64,000 nucleotides of DNA from Hyperoodon ampullatus (lineage: Eukaryota; Chordata; Mammalia; Artiodactyla; Ziphiidae). This document shows, in pieces, positions 12,040-24,260 of this stretch. The position numbers and the translations under genes are program-made. The notes under the pieces were generated by a model, which was given only the letters and a program-made list of their open reading frames with translations, was not told where the DNA came from and did no database searches. Position 1 is the stretch's first letter, and each line of letters begins with the position of its first letter. Location of the stretch: contig OX457061.1 in assembly GCA_949752795.1 (NCBI GenBank), positions 40,766,338-40,830,337 of the forward strand, written 5' to 3'.

Positions 12040-12577
12040 GTAACCAACTTCCAAGATGGACCCCAATGACCCCTGTCCCTGGTATTCACACCCCTGTGTA
12101 GTCCCCTCCCACACTGTATCAGGTTGGCCTGTGTGACCGATGGCTATGGCAGAAGTGATGTCACTTGTGAGATCAGATTATTTAAAAATCTGTGACTTTT
12201 GTTCTAGGGGTTTTCCTCTGTGTCTCATCACTTCCTCAGGACAGGGCGGGGGGTGCCATGTCATGAGGACACTCAGGCAGTCTATGGAGGATCCCATGTG
12301 GTAGGAACGAAGGCCTCTGGCCCACAGTCAGTGAGGATCTGAGGCCTGTCAACAACCTTGCACGTGAGTTTGGAAGAGGATCTTCCAGCTCCAGCCAAGC
12401 CTTGAGATGTCTGTGGCCCCGGCAGACAGCTGACTGCTACACTGTAAGAGATCCTGGGCCAGAACAACCCAGTTAAGCTGCTCCTGAATTCCTGACTCTC
12501 AGAAACTGTGTTTAAGTTTTGTTCTTTTAAGCTGTTTAGTTTTGAGGTAATTTGTTATGCAGCAATAGATAACAGAA
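12040..12577 (+). mobile_element. Solo LTR relic, MaLR/MLT1-like
   Basis: The 3' part ending TTAGTTTTGAGGTAATTTGT, then ATGCAGCAATAGATAACA, and the internal CAAGATGGACCCCAATGACC fit mammalian MaLR-type LTRs. It is an old retroviral-like relic without coding sequence. Its left boundary is approximate. Confidence 0.6.
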
Positions 12578-13190
12578 TTTTCTCAGGTTTCTGCCTCAAG
12601 AGAGAAGATGGATCATGAAGCTATTAAACAAGAGAAGAAACTAAGGGTGCCAAGCAGGTCACAGGAAGGGACAAGGGAGAAGGAGAGTTCCTACCTGGTT
12701 AATTTGCATAGAAACGGCTTTACACACCATATGGCAAAGGACACTTGTATGGACACAGAGACCTCAATTTCCTAACCCTAAATAGTATAGTGTCCAACAA
12801 TGGGACTGAGTGTCTGAAATTAGACCTATCTCAAAAATTTAGAAATGATGATTTTATGAAGTAGTCAGTTCTTGAGGCTGCAGGCAGATCTGAGTCTGGG
12901 TATCGTACACAAATAGGGAGGTGGGGAGGGAATCCTTCCATTGACTGGATTTTAAAAAGCGTGTTATCACCATCATTTCCTCCCCAGTTCTCTATTATTT
13001 CCCCCTCTAAACAGCCTAGTTCTAGATATTTTGTTCTAGAGTTTTGTCCTGATCCCCTGTCATCCTCTTGAAGGCTCTTTTTGCATCGGCGCCTTAAGTC
13101 TCCCACCAAGGGGATTAGTTGCCTGGCCAGACCCCAGGAAGCTCTCAGCTCCAATCCTCCCACTGTCCCCACAAGTCTCTTTCCCTCCCT

Positions 13191-13268
13191 TTTTTTTTTT
13201 TGCACTACGCGGGCCTCTCACTGTTGTGGCCTCTCCCGTTGCGGAGCACAGGCTCCGGACACGCAGGG
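13191..13268 (-). mobile_element. CHR SINE, truncated copy
   Basis: Only the 3' half is present: T11, then CGGGCCTCTCACTGTTGTGG through GCTCCGGACACGCAGG. The tRNA-like head is missing and no TSD is seen, so it was cut by a later deletion or inserted truncated. Confidence 0.88.
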
Positions 13269-14391
13269 GCATCCTTTCTGCCAAAGTCTATATGTTTTCT
13301 TTCTAGCTTTCCACTTGGTCTCTAGAGCTATAACTCTGAAAGTATAGATCAATTCATCTGTCTAAAAGCCACACCCATAAATATACCCTTGTCTGATATA
13401 AGACTGAATCACTTTCTTATTGGAATGTTTTCATAAATAGGAAAACAATCCTAGGCAAAATTTCTTGAAAATGTAGATTCCCTTCATGTTCCCAGTCTAC
13501 TCCCTTCTTGGCCTTTTCTTCTTTCTCAACTGCAGCTTCACTCCTCCCTCCTCAACACACTCAAACCGAGTGCCAGTGACTTCATAACCGATGGTTTTTT
13601 CAGCTTTCACAATCTGATATTCTTATGCATGTCACACATCATGGTGCAAATGTCTAAAACAATCTAAAGTTAAGTCACTACATTTTCACAGGGATGAAAG
13701 CTTTAACCCCTGGATAAAGGGCTAGTGGTGGAATTTTGGGCATCCGACAGAAAGTGGAGAACTGGTCGACATAAGGTCTTCATGGAGTTAAACTCTCCTG
13801 AAAATCATACTCTCTACGAGGTGACTCCTATCACACACACATTCCCCACCCCTCCCTCCCCCCACCCCTGTGTCCCAAGAGGGGAGGAAAATCTATGTGC
13901 ATTTATAAACATGCTCTGCAGTTATCTGGATATGTAATCACCGAAAGAAATGCAGCTGTGTTTATTCAACATGCACAGCCTTGCACCTCGGCCATGTTGC
14001 TAAAATGCTTATGGGATAGATGTTTAGGCACCAGCCTGCAATTCTGATGTTTATAACTTCATTATTTCCCAACTGAACAATTTCTTCCAACATGAAAAGG
14101 AAAACTCTCTTTCACCAGGGCTCGTTCTACATGCCCTGGGATACCCACCCGCATGGAAGACTCCCCTGGAGAGCCCAGACTAACTGCACAGGAGTTGTGG
14201 GAATGGGAGGAGGCCACTGAAAATCAGAAAGAAAACAGAGTAAGATGGGGGTCACAGGCAGGCCCATGGCTTGTTGCCATTCAAGAACTTCTAAATTGAG
14301 GAAGAACCTGTCAGAGTAACAATTACTTCAGCTTCTTGTTACATGTTTGTGTGTATGCGGAGTAGTCAAATGAGGATAAGATACACTATGC

Positions 14392-14750
14392 TGCTATGGT
14401 CTGAATGTGTCCATCCAAATTCATATGTGAAATCTTAATGCCCAAAGTGATGGTATTAGGAGGTGGGGTCTTTGGGAGGTGCTTAGGTCATAAGGGCACA
14501 ACCCTCATGAATGAGATTAATGCTTTTATAAAAGAGGCCAGACCGACCTTCCTAGCCCCTTCCACCATGAAAGGCCGCAGCCAGAAGTCTGCAGTCTGCA
14601 ACACAAAAGAGGGCCTTAACCAGGACCTAACGACGCTGGCATCCTGATTTCCGACTTCTAGCCTCTGGAACTGTGAGAAATAATTTTCTCTTGTTTATAA
14701 ACCATTCGCTCTGCAGTATTTTGTTACAGCAGCCCAAATCGACTAAGATA
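14392..14750 (+). mobile_element. Solo LTR, MaLR type
   Basis: It begins TGCTATGGTCTGAATGTGTC and ends GCAGCCCAAATCGACTAAGA. In between lie GATGGTATTAGGAGGTGGGG and TTCCACCATGAAAGGCCGCA. This is the layout of an ERVL-MaLR solo LTR of about 360 bp. No internal viral sequence is present. Confidence 0.82.
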
Positions 14751-15357
14751 TCAACTAAACTAACATGTTTGCTTGTCTTTTTAGGAGGAGCTATCTTTAA
14801 AGCCATCTATAAAACTTGTAGGGAATAGATTCAAACCATATATTTTCTTTATTTTCAGTTTACTATCTGCATGTCTTTTTGCAGTTGGAGTGAAAGGGGG
14901 TTATTTTTAGTTTAAAAAAATGTTTCAAGTTTCACCACTTTCCATAAAAATCACCCGTTTTCAGAGACTTGATTAACACAGATCAACAACTGGGGAGAGG
15001 GCTGCTTCAACAGGCTCCGGTAGGAGGTGATGAGCCCCCTGTTGCTGTGGGTGTGGCTTGATGGGATGTTTTCCCACACTGATCTGGTCACTGGAAGCCA
15101 GGGGGCCACAGATGTGACAGCTCAGTGGGTCAGATTCTTTTATAAACTCCCCAGAGTTACAAAGTCTTCAGGCCTCCTCTAATTCCTTTCCATCTGTACT
15201 CCTTCCTGCACCGGATCTTTTTTATGGCTCCATGTTCTCATTAAACCTAAGTTACAATTTCCATCGTAGGTAAGCAACCCTCTTGCTTTCTTGTTACACA
15301 AAAACCAAGAGCAGGCTACTAAAACAGGAAGTGTCAACCACAACTCTCTCTCACCCC

Positions 15358-15360
<3 letters not shown>

Positions 15361-15390
<30 letters not shown>
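15361..15390 (+). repeat. (AC)15 microsatellite
   Basis: A pure AC dinucleotide run followed by an interrupted ACAC block to about 15405. Confidence 0.98.
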
Positions 15391-15392
<2 letters not shown>

Positions 15393-15689
15393 TCTCACAC
15401 ACACCCCTTCTTTATTATCATTCTTCTTCATGGCACAGTCACCAAAACTGTGACTCACCAATCATAATAAACATATATGGCAAGTCCAAGGAGAATGCTG
15501 CTTTGACTTGGATAGATTTTGTGTATGGTCAAAATGGACTGGACTGAAAGTGGCTTTGAGTCAGAAAGTCACCTCTTCTTTAACAGAGGTGTTTTGGGTG
15601 CAAAATACGCAAGCTGTTTGTACAGGCAAAGATAGTACTTTTCATCTGGAAGTCCCTTGTGAGTATAGGATTTCATGTATGGAAAACAT

Positions 15690-15800
15690 TCGGAGATCCT
15701 CTCACGGAATTTTCTCATTTTACACACGAGGAAATTAAGCTCCAGAGATGTAAAATGACTTATCTGAAGTCACACAGCTAGTTGGCAGCCCAGCTCTGAG
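15690..15800 (-). mobile_element. MIR fragment
   Basis: The plus strand reads ACACACGAGGAAATTAAGCT, then CAGAGATGTAAAATGACTTA and AAGTCACACAGCTAG, the reverse complement of the MIR core. Confidence 0.8.
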
Positions 15801-16318
15801 TACTCAGTTCTCTTGGCTCTCACTTTTTAGATTCTTTTCAACACTCCATGCTTTTGGTTATAGGGCATTTTGATTTGTTATTTTCTGTTGATGTTTGGTG
15901 ATTCATGTTTTTTGTTGTTGTTGTTTGGTTGGTCATTTTTGTTACTTGTTTAAATTAAGACAGTCCATCATTGCCTTTTCTCCCAAGACTCAACTGGGAT
16001 TCTGAGAAATAGAGATCCATCTAGACAGTGCAGCAAGGGGATAAGGAGGCTGAAAAAGAACACTTCCAAACATTTTCATGTTTGGGATTATCAATTCCTC
16101 CTTTGCAGTTGTACAACGATATTATAGTATTAATGTGTATTTCCCCTTCAGTTCTCATGAATTTTACATTGGTTTCTTGATGCAAGTAGGGGGTAAAAAA
16201 GGTATTAATTACAGAAATGTTCATTTTAGACCTGAAATCTCTTCTAAAATATCTTCTGCTCATTCTTCTAATTTAAAAACTTAATAGTAAGATACAAAAC
16301 AATGAAACTATTTTCGTG

Positions 16319-16347
16319 TTTGTGTGTGTGTGTGTGGTGGGGGGACA
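16319..16347 (+). repeat. (TG)n run followed by a G run
   Basis: A short GTGTGTGTGTGTGTG stretch runs into TGGGGGG. It is a minor simple repeat. Confidence 0.85.
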
Positions 16348-17389
16348 TGTTTTAACATCTGGTTTTGATATCAAACTAAAAATACTCCAAAGGTCTACAT
16401 CGTCCTTGGTCCAACAGCTGAACAATAAATGTAATTTTAAAAAATCGTTCCCTTCTTAGTATTTTGCCAACATCATTTTGGCTTTGTCTAAAACAAAGAA
16501 ACATCATAGTGATCTAGGAAATTTAAAATTTTAATATCACTTTAAGTTATAATGTATTTTCCTAGTCAGCTATCTTTAACAATGACCCAAATAATTATAG
16601 TTTTTAAAATAAATTTCCTATGTTTAACTGAATTTCCCCTCCGTTCAACTCATGTTCAGTGATGTCATCAGCTTAAGCAAAATCTCCTAGACCACTTGGC
16701 TGGTTCCACAATTATTATAATGATCCAAAGGGAAAAAGGAATGGGTTACCAGAAAAAAATGCTTTGGTTTTAAATAACATTTTATTCACTGGAATGGAAA
16801 AAAGGCAGGAAAATGCAGAAAGTACATAAACTTTGAATAAAGATTTCCATTTTTTTAAGATTTTTTTTGTAAGTATGTTGAGGCTCTAGAATCAAAAAGA
16901 TATTAAGGCCTCTTCCTGTCTAGCTTAGCAGGAACACCATTACACATTCTTGACTGTTCCAGGTCTCATCAAAATATTTTCAAAGGGCACACATACTCAC
17001 ACACCACACAAAAGTAAACATTTTTTCCAAGAAGCATGTATCATATTGTTATGTATGTGGTTATTTCATGAGTCATTTTTAAAGGTCACCTAAAATCCAG
17101 TATCTGAATGATGGAGGCGAGAAAGAGCACTTAGGTTCAAGAGAAGCCAGAACCCCACAATGGCTAAAACAAAGTAAGAAAATGTAGTTTTTATATTTCC
17201 AGCTATTTCATTTTAGAACTAGAATAACAATGAGGAATAAGAAATGATTGACAATGATTGAAAGAAATACTCTTTTATGGCTGCAAATACATTTTCAGTT
17301 CTTGTCCAGAGAACATTGCTACTTGGTAAAAATGGGACAAGAGCTCTTATGAAAGAGGAATTTCAGGATGGAAAGATGATGATTTTTTT

Positions 17390-18920
17390 TCAAATTTGAA
17401 GTTTATTCTTTAATGAGTTTTTTATTTTATCAGTTTCAGATTTATTTTTTAAAGTACAAAGATAAAACACAGTCCCCATACCCAGTTTGCCCTACAACTT
17501 ACATTAGTATATTTGTCACAGGAGACACATTATTATTAACTAAAGTCCAGATATTAACTAAACTACTCAGATTTCCTTAGTTTTTCTCTAAAGTCCCTTT
17601 TCTGTACCAGGATACTACATTAATTTTAATCATCATCCTTAGGCTTCTCTTGACTGTGACAGTTTCTGAAGACTTTATTTATGTTGGCCTTGAGAGTTTT
17701 GAGGAGTACTGGTCAAGTATTTTGTTGAAAGTCTGATTTATCTCATGTTTTTCTCTTGGTTAGACTGGGGTTATGGGTTTGGGGGAAGAAGATCACAAAG
17801 ATGCCATTTTCACCACACCATACCAAGGGTACATACTATCAATGTGACTCATCACCGTTGATGTTAACTTTGATCTCCTTGCCGAGGTCACGTTTGTCAG
17901 ATTTCTCCAATGAACATTTACTTTTTCCCCCTTTCCATACTGTCATCTTTGGAAGGAAGTCACTATGAATAGCTCACACTTAGGGAGTGAGGAGTTATGC
18001 TCTACCACGTTAAGGGCAGAGTATCTATATGACTTGGACTTCTTTTGCACCATGGATTTGGCCATTCTCCTCCATTTGTTTATTTAAGTCAATCACTGTT
18101 TTATATTAGTATGGACTCATGGATATTTATTTTATACTTTGGGTTATCATCCAAAACTATTTTTTGTTTTGTTTTGTTACTTTTTTTTAACATCTTTATT
18201 GGAGTATGATTGCTTTACAATAGTGTGTTAGTTTCTGCTTTATTAAAACTATTTTATTTTGTTGCTCAGTTTGAGTCATTAGGAGCTCTTTCAGATGGCT
18301 CCTTGGACTTTGACAGACACACGTAATTCCAGGTTCTTGTTGCTGCTGTTTGAGCATTTCCTTATTTTCTGGCACTATAGATGCTCCAGCTTCATCTTGC
18401 ATGTTGCCTGCCCCAGTCCCAGCCGTTTCTCCAAGAAGCCCTGGTGCCTTTACTGGAGAATATATTAGAAACCAAGATCCAGGCGCTAGGGTACACTCAC
18501 TGCTTCTAAACCCATTCAGCTGACAAACAAGGAAATATATGTGTATATGCTATCACTTGCAAACAACCGTATCTATAATTATTTCTATATGCAACCATCT
18601 GTATCTATAGTATGCTAAACATGAGTTCATAGTGATGTCTCCAATTCTAATCCATTTCCACATGGATCATTCTAGCCTCCTCCCCTTGCTCATCTGTAAT
18701 CTCCCACTTCAGCAGTGAGAAACCTGGCTCCCATCATCTGCATCCATTTATTAAATTGCTCAATTCCAGGATACACATACAGCGGTACCAGGATTGTTAA
18801 CCTGTACCCCCATGGGAAACAACTCTATCAACTACAGTACAGTATTTATGTACAGTTCCTTTTGCCTTTAGCCTTACAGATTCAACTCATTTCTAAAGTT
18901 ACTTAGGTCAGTATCTTTTT
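17390..18920 (-). mobile_element. Old L1 3' region, minus strand, with a tiny younger L1 inserted
   Basis: The stretch contains GTTTATTCTTTAATGAGTTT, then the CCATACTGTCATCTTTGGAA block and GTATGGACTCATGGATATTT, which I recognise as inverted sequence of an old L1 family. The right boundary is uncertain. An 81-bp young L1 insertion splits it at 18164. Confidence 0.65.
18164..18244 (-). mobile_element. Extremely 5'-truncated L1 insertion (about 56 bp of L1 plus tail)
   Basis: The body at 18189-18244 (AACATCTTTATTGGAGTATG to TTTCTGCTTTATT on the plus strand) is the end of the L1 3' UTR also seen at 50268. The A-rich tail is at 18164-18188. The TSD AAAACTATTTT flanks it at 18153-18163 and 18245-18255. 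Confidence 0.85.
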
Positions 18921-19440
18921 CCTCTACTCCCTTCAGTGAGGTTGTTTCGTACATTTTTAATATAGCTAGATTGTTCTGTCACATTTTACATTTCATTCTA
19001 GGATCCTCTGACCCCTTCAGTGATTATTTATTTACATATTATCAAACAAAATAACAAGTTTTATTCTCAACAAAGGGTAGGATGAGAGTGAGAAGGGGAG
19101 AAGCCACTGATGGAACTTGAAAGGAAAGTACCAGTTTAGAGCTTTTCTGAAGTTTCTGTCTAGTATCTGCTTAAAAATAGAAGTTTATTGAAAGCTAATA
19201 TAATTTGTTTTTTTAAATGTATTGAAATCTTTGCATACAATAAGGGACATGGTAAAAATCAAAAGTAAGAAACATAGCTCCCTTTCACAATTAACACATG
19301 GATTTTTCTAGGAGCTTTCAGTAACTTTATGCAATTTTCCTACTTGTAAAATGGGAATAAAAAGTTTCTCATCCAGACTAAGAATTTATAGTAGGCATAT
19401 GGATAGTATTCTGCCATTCAAGGATAAAAATGTAACCACT

Positions 19441-19644
19441 GGGCTTCCTTGGTGGCGCAGTGGTTGAGGGTCCGCCTGCCGATGCAGGGGACGTGGGTTC
19501 GTGCCCCGATCCGGGAGGATCCCACGTGCCGCGGAGCGGCTGGGCCCGTGGGCCGTGGCCTCTGGGCCTGTGCGTCCAGAGCCTGTGCTCTGCGGCAGGA
19601 GAGGCCACAGCAGTGAGAAGCCCGCGTACCGCAAAAAAAAAAAA
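19441..19644 (+). mobile_element. CHR SINE, short GC-rich subtype
   Basis: Full copy with a pure A tail of about 17. The 15-bp TSD AAAAATGTAACCACT is at 19426-19440 and 19645-19659. It carries several CpG-decay changes relative to the younger copies. Confidence 0.95.
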
Positions 19645-21764
19645 AAAAATGTAACCACTACTTTAGTTTAATAAATGTAGACTCTATGCCTTGAAGGAAG
19701 TAAGCTCTACCCAGTTATATTTTTCACACAATTGTGAAATTTTACATTTTCACACAATTATATTCATAAAGCACTGTAACCCTGATGATTACTATTTGCT
19801 CATATCACTAAGCAATTATTTCTGTCTAGTAATCTGGGATCCTTGGGCATTTTAAGTCCTTACAGTATCCAAACAGTTACCAGTATATACCTAGATTTAT
19901 TCTTAAGCATGTGGGAAAATTTACAGAGATTTGGTGGCCATTCATGGAAGATTGTCTTGACTGTAATAAAATTCCCCCCAAAAAAAGAAAAAAAAAGGAG
20001 AAAAAAAATCTTTGAGGATTAAAAAAAATTTTTTTAGCCCTGTAAGACTGCATAAATGCCATTTATTTACTAACATATAATCACAAACTTCCAAAAATAC
20101 AGCTTAAACTCCTGCTGTGATCATGTGTTTTACTGAATTTTCAGAAAAGGAGACATCAAGAGTAAATTCAAGTCAAACTTTCAGGAGCAAAATGTGCCCA
20201 CGGACCTTCTGAGTTTCTTTAAGGAAACCAGCATTTATCAATAACTCATTCCTACTCAACACTTTACATGCAGTGTAATTCACAAGTCTAATCTCTTTCT
20301 TTGTAGTAAGCACTGAGAAGAAAGCCATGTTTGAGGCCATTACTGAGTATTTCTTCTAAATACTGTTGATAGTTTCTTCTTCCCCGTTATTCTAATTCAA
20401 AAATGAAATATCTGAGAGTATAAAACCTAGAATTTCCTAGTTAAAATTCAGAGACAGTATATTGTCAAATCTTACTGAAAAGCCCATCTTCAATAATTTC
20501 AAAAAAATTTGAAGATACAGTAGGAACACCTATTTCTTTCCCTCACAGACTCCCAAGAATATCAAATAAGTTATTCTATAGATAAGTCACTATGCTTTTG
20601 TACTGATGTAAATTTGCACCACCCCTGCACTATCCCAAAGGCCGCCTCAGACTCCAGCAGAAATGACAGGAAGCAAACTCATTCTGAGCAGGGAGGGAGA
20701 CCAGAGCAGGAGGTAAGATTAGAGGCAAGGAACGGGATAATGAGAGCTCAAAGTCAAAGTGATGCTTTAAAAAATATAATCTAAAAGGTTTTTTGGGGGC
20801 TGAGTTGGGGGAGAGATGTAAGCAATTTACAGAGACCACTGCCTCCACTAAGGGAGTCCAATGCTATAAAAGAAGGCACTGAAAACAAGCTCACAGAGAT
20901 GAACACTCCTCCAACCAAGATCTGCTATAATTATTGGATTGCTTTGCAGTACATTAGCACAAAGAAATAGGTAGAATAATGAGGAATCAATAAAGTTTGA
21001 TTTGAAAATTCTCAAATTCTAAAAACCCTGAACAACTGTTAGAGGACAGGCAAGAAGAAAAGAACAAATGACTGCCTAAATACCCGCCCTCTGAACATCG
21101 ATGCCTCATCAATTCCTTCTCCCCGCACAAAAAATCAGCAGTCTCCTTGGTGTCAGATACCCAGAATCATGGTCAAAGAGGCAAGTGTGGACTCAGCAGG
21201 ACTGACTGTCACCCTCAGAACCAGATCTTTCCAGTGTTTGAGGGTTCATATTACATAATAACTGACAAAGTCCAGGGAGGCATTGCTGCCAAGAGACAGG
21301 TACAGTAAGAAAGCCACAGAGCAGAGCTGGCTTTATTTGGAAGCACTTTGCCAGGCTTCACACCAACCCAACTTGGCAGCTATGTAATCCCTCAGGGGGA
21401 ATATGAAGGAACTCTGAGCAAGTATTTGCTCAAAGATATATATCGTTTCCATCTACAGTACTGGGAGTTGCCAGCAGAGATCTCAACAGAGAGCTAGGCT
21501 CGGCATTTAACCATTAAACCTGACTTTCAGTCTCCTAACTCAGAAATACAGGGGCTTAATAAAGTAATCTTTTCATCCTGACTTAAGGGAAGTAATCCTA
21601 TTAAGAGTTCAGCATGCCTGGGAATTTACCTGCTTCACTGTGGGTCGAAGGATTTAAGGTTAGATGGGTAATGCCGCAATAAAGAGGAGTGTCTTTACAA
21701 AGACTCACCTCCCGGGTGTGTAAGATTAATGGGCAGGGGACTGCAGAGTGCCCAGAAAACCTAC

Positions 21765-22540
21765 CTGCCACTCTGGTCTGAGGTCCACGTAACTGATCGG
21801 CCCTGGGGTTTGGTTGTGTACCGTATCCTTATGGCATGAGGAAAGTCAGTAGCTGTCTGAGCCCCTGTCTTCCTGATCTGTAAGCTCCAAGTGTCAATGT
21901 CAAACAGGAGCTCCCCACAACCAGGAGCCTGGCTGCAGCGAGCATAATAGTCTAACTGTTCCCTCCAACGATCTGCAGGCAGAGCCACGAGTTCACGTAC
22001 AATCTGATTCCTGAGCTTGGGAGACCTTGTAAATTTTTCAATACCTGGCACCGCAGCAACATCCACCTCCTCAACCTTTAACACAGATAAATCACAGCAG
22101 TCCAACACTAGCAAAAAATCCTCACTCCCATGATTCCCTGTGTCATAGCAGTACTTTGAGCTAGAAATCCCAGAAGCCTGTTCCTGGTTGTCATGGTTAC
22201 CATCTTTACCAGAAGTAGCTTTTTCACCTTTACCACAGATTACAAAATCATTATATCCCATTTTAGATGAGACGGTCCTTGTATTTGTCACAGGAATATG
22301 GCAGGGTTCAGGCGTCCTAAATTTGCAGGCTTCGTTTGACTCTGATGGGTAGGTTTCCTCGGTGGAACTACTCTGTTTCTTGAATTTATTTCCAGACTCG
22401 AAGAAAAGCACTATGGTGCCCCCAATGATTTGACTTTCGAAATCCACATCTAAATCCAGTACATAGTGCTTCACAAGTATGTGGCTGGTGTTGGCCATGA
22501 GAGGCAGGTCATCTCGGGAAGGATCCAGCTTTATGTCCAT
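21765..22540 (-). CDS. AOPEP: AOPEP, first coding exon (N-terminal part of aminopeptidase O)
   Basis: This exon encodes the first 258 residues, plus two bases of codon 259, of aminopeptidase O, an M1-family zinc aminopeptidase that removes N-terminal residues from peptides. I recognise it by its start (MDIKLDPSRDDLPLMANTSH) and by blocks such as DFLLVLDCCDLSVLKVEEVD and QAPGCGELLFDIDTWSLQIR. Residues of about 20-48 (HILVKHYVLDLDVDFE...GTIVLFFE) fit the first beta strands of the M1 N-terminal domain. The middle, about residues 50-135, is polar and low in complexity, as expected for this protein. The start at 22540 has A at -3 and G at +4, and an in-frame stop lies upstream at 22592-22594. The exon ends at 21765 in CAG followed by GTAGGT, a phase-2 donor. 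There is no frameshift or internal stop. The catalytic HEXXH region is encoded by exons outside the window. Identity is established by sequence recognition; expression is not shown. Confidence 0.95.
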
Positions 22541-22677
22541 GGTATATGTGTTGTTCGAGAACTTTGTTAAAATCTCAGAAGGGGCTTCCTGTCAGTCCCA
22601 ATCTTCCAGAGTCATAAATGGCTGCTTACCAAAAAACACCTGATGTCACAAATTAGGGTTCCACAACTTTCAGTCCC
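22541..22677 (-). other. AOPEP: Predicted 5' leader part of the AOPEP start exon, with a uORF
   Basis: On the minus strand a good acceptor (TTTTTCTTCTTTACCAG) ends at 22678, so the exon that carries the AOPEP start codon probably begins at 22677 and has a 137-nt untranslated leader here. The leader contains a 7-codon upstream ORF at 22592-22615 (ATG in weak context, TGA in frame with the main start) that ends 51 nt before the AOPEP ATG. A donor-like GGTAAGC sits at 22624-22629. The acceptor choice is an inference from sequence alone; the upstream non-coding exon was not found. Confidence 0.55.
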
Positions 22678-23699
22678 CTGGTAAAGAAGAAAAACACAAT
22701 CACACAAAATTCCAAACAAGACCCTTTGCTCCTGCAACTGCTGCTTCTGCAAGTTGACTACCTTCTTAAATAACTCCCCAATGTAGCAGAAGCTCATGGC
22801 TAGAAGGCAGACTAATCTTTTTGACTGACATCAAAGAAAACTACATTATGGGTTTCTAAAAATATTTCAATTATCAATGGAATGAAAGGGGCCTCCACAA
22901 AACCAGAAGAATCATGTTCCTAACTAGAACAGTCCTTGTTTCGGAAAAGAGCAATTGTTAGGCAAAAGTGTAACATCACTGTACCTCTTGTTTTAAAAGA
23001 TATTAAATGTATCGTTTCTAATTCTGTGCACCAAAAGAAAAATGATTGTTTCTCTACTGTGATTCTAAGTAACAAATGTGAATGAAGGCTAAATGGTCTC
23101 ATATGTTTTATTCTTTGAGAGTAATCATTTAATACATACAATGTAACTCCAGGGATTATTGTACTTTTCACATTAGGACTGCTCTCATATCAGCACTTCC
23201 AGTAAATTACAGGAAAATGAGCCAATTTACCAAGAGTGCATTCTAAGTATTCCTTTGAGATTGTTCATGGAGATTTTTCAAATTTATAGTTAAATACTCA
23301 AGGTATATCATTACATCTTAATAGCTGAAAGCCCATTAACATTCTGGATAATAGCCTTCTTGTGGCAAACGAAAAGGTCTTCTCATCTGGAAAAAAAAAA
23401 AAGGTATGCAAATGCCTATAAAAGGAAGGAGAGAAATTAAAACGTGGAAACAGATGTTGTAATAAAATGCCCAAGTTCTTTTTAAAAGTTCTGATCAAAA
23501 TGTAGTCCTATTTTATAACAGCAATCCAGCTAAAAGAAAAATTATTTGAAATTATTTCAGTCCCTGTTGTGTACCTAATTTCTTTCAGCATATTTTTTTT
23601 AACCAAAAGTGAAAAAAAAATGGCAGGGAAAAAGAAACAAAAACTCTGACAGAGTAGATTCATTTAAAATCACTTTTGTATTTCTAAATATCAAGAGGT

Positions 23700-24260
23700 A
23701 TTCTTTTATCAACAGCAAAACATTACTTGCTTGACTTTTCAAGTAAAATTGAGTCCTCCTTTTTATTGTTTAACTCCTCCTCACTTCCCTTCTAACTTTT
23801 TCTGCCAATCTCCTAGACTCTTATTTCCTTTCCTTCTAGAATCTCATTCCAACAATCAAAACTATTGAGTTTTCATTTTCTACCTCTCCACAGGCTATTT
23901 CCTCATCAAAATCTCACCTATCCTTAAAAGAAGCTGGTTTCCTGCAGCCTTGTACAATCTGGTTTCAGGCTATTTTTTCCAGTCATGGAGACCACACTCC
24001 CTTTGAATCCTTGTCCTCTAGTCAAAGGGCCTGCTCAGCACACTGCTCCCTAAAGATGACCTGACATCTTGCCTCCATGCTTTTTGGAGGCAAATAGTGG
24101 GCCATACCTGGAGTGCTCCTGGCTCCCACCTCCCATATCCACCTGCCAAATTCTCTTCTCCCTCCACACAGTTCAAGTCCAATTGCCTCCTGAAATCCTT
24201 CCCTGCTCCGTACTCTCCCTCCCCCATCCCCACCAAACTGTATGTGGTAATACACACTTT
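23700..24260 (+). mobile_element. L2 3' region
   Basis: The pyrimidine-rich run TTGCCTCCATGCTTTTTGGA, then CCTGGAGTGCTCCTGGCTCC, GCCAAATTCTCTTCTCCCTC and CTCCTGAAATCCTTCCCTGC follows the conserved L2 3' UTR, plus strand. The start is approximate. Confidence 0.7.

Larger units (their letters stand above)
9063..21764 (-). other. AOPEP: AOPEP intron between the two coding exons (12.7 kb)
   Basis: This intron is bounded by GTAGGT at 21764-21759 and TTCTGCAG ending at 9063. It holds CHR SINEs, two MaLR-like LTRs, MIR copies, an old L1 and microsatellites, listed separately. I see no gene in the single-copy parts 9063-10080, 10760-11609, 12578-13190, 13269-14391, 14751-15690, 15800-17389, 18920-19425 and 19660-21764. 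The stretch 10080-10330 has the look of an old LTR or DNA-element relic (TCAGGGTCCAGGAAGGAAAA) that I cannot classify. Confidence 0.85.
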
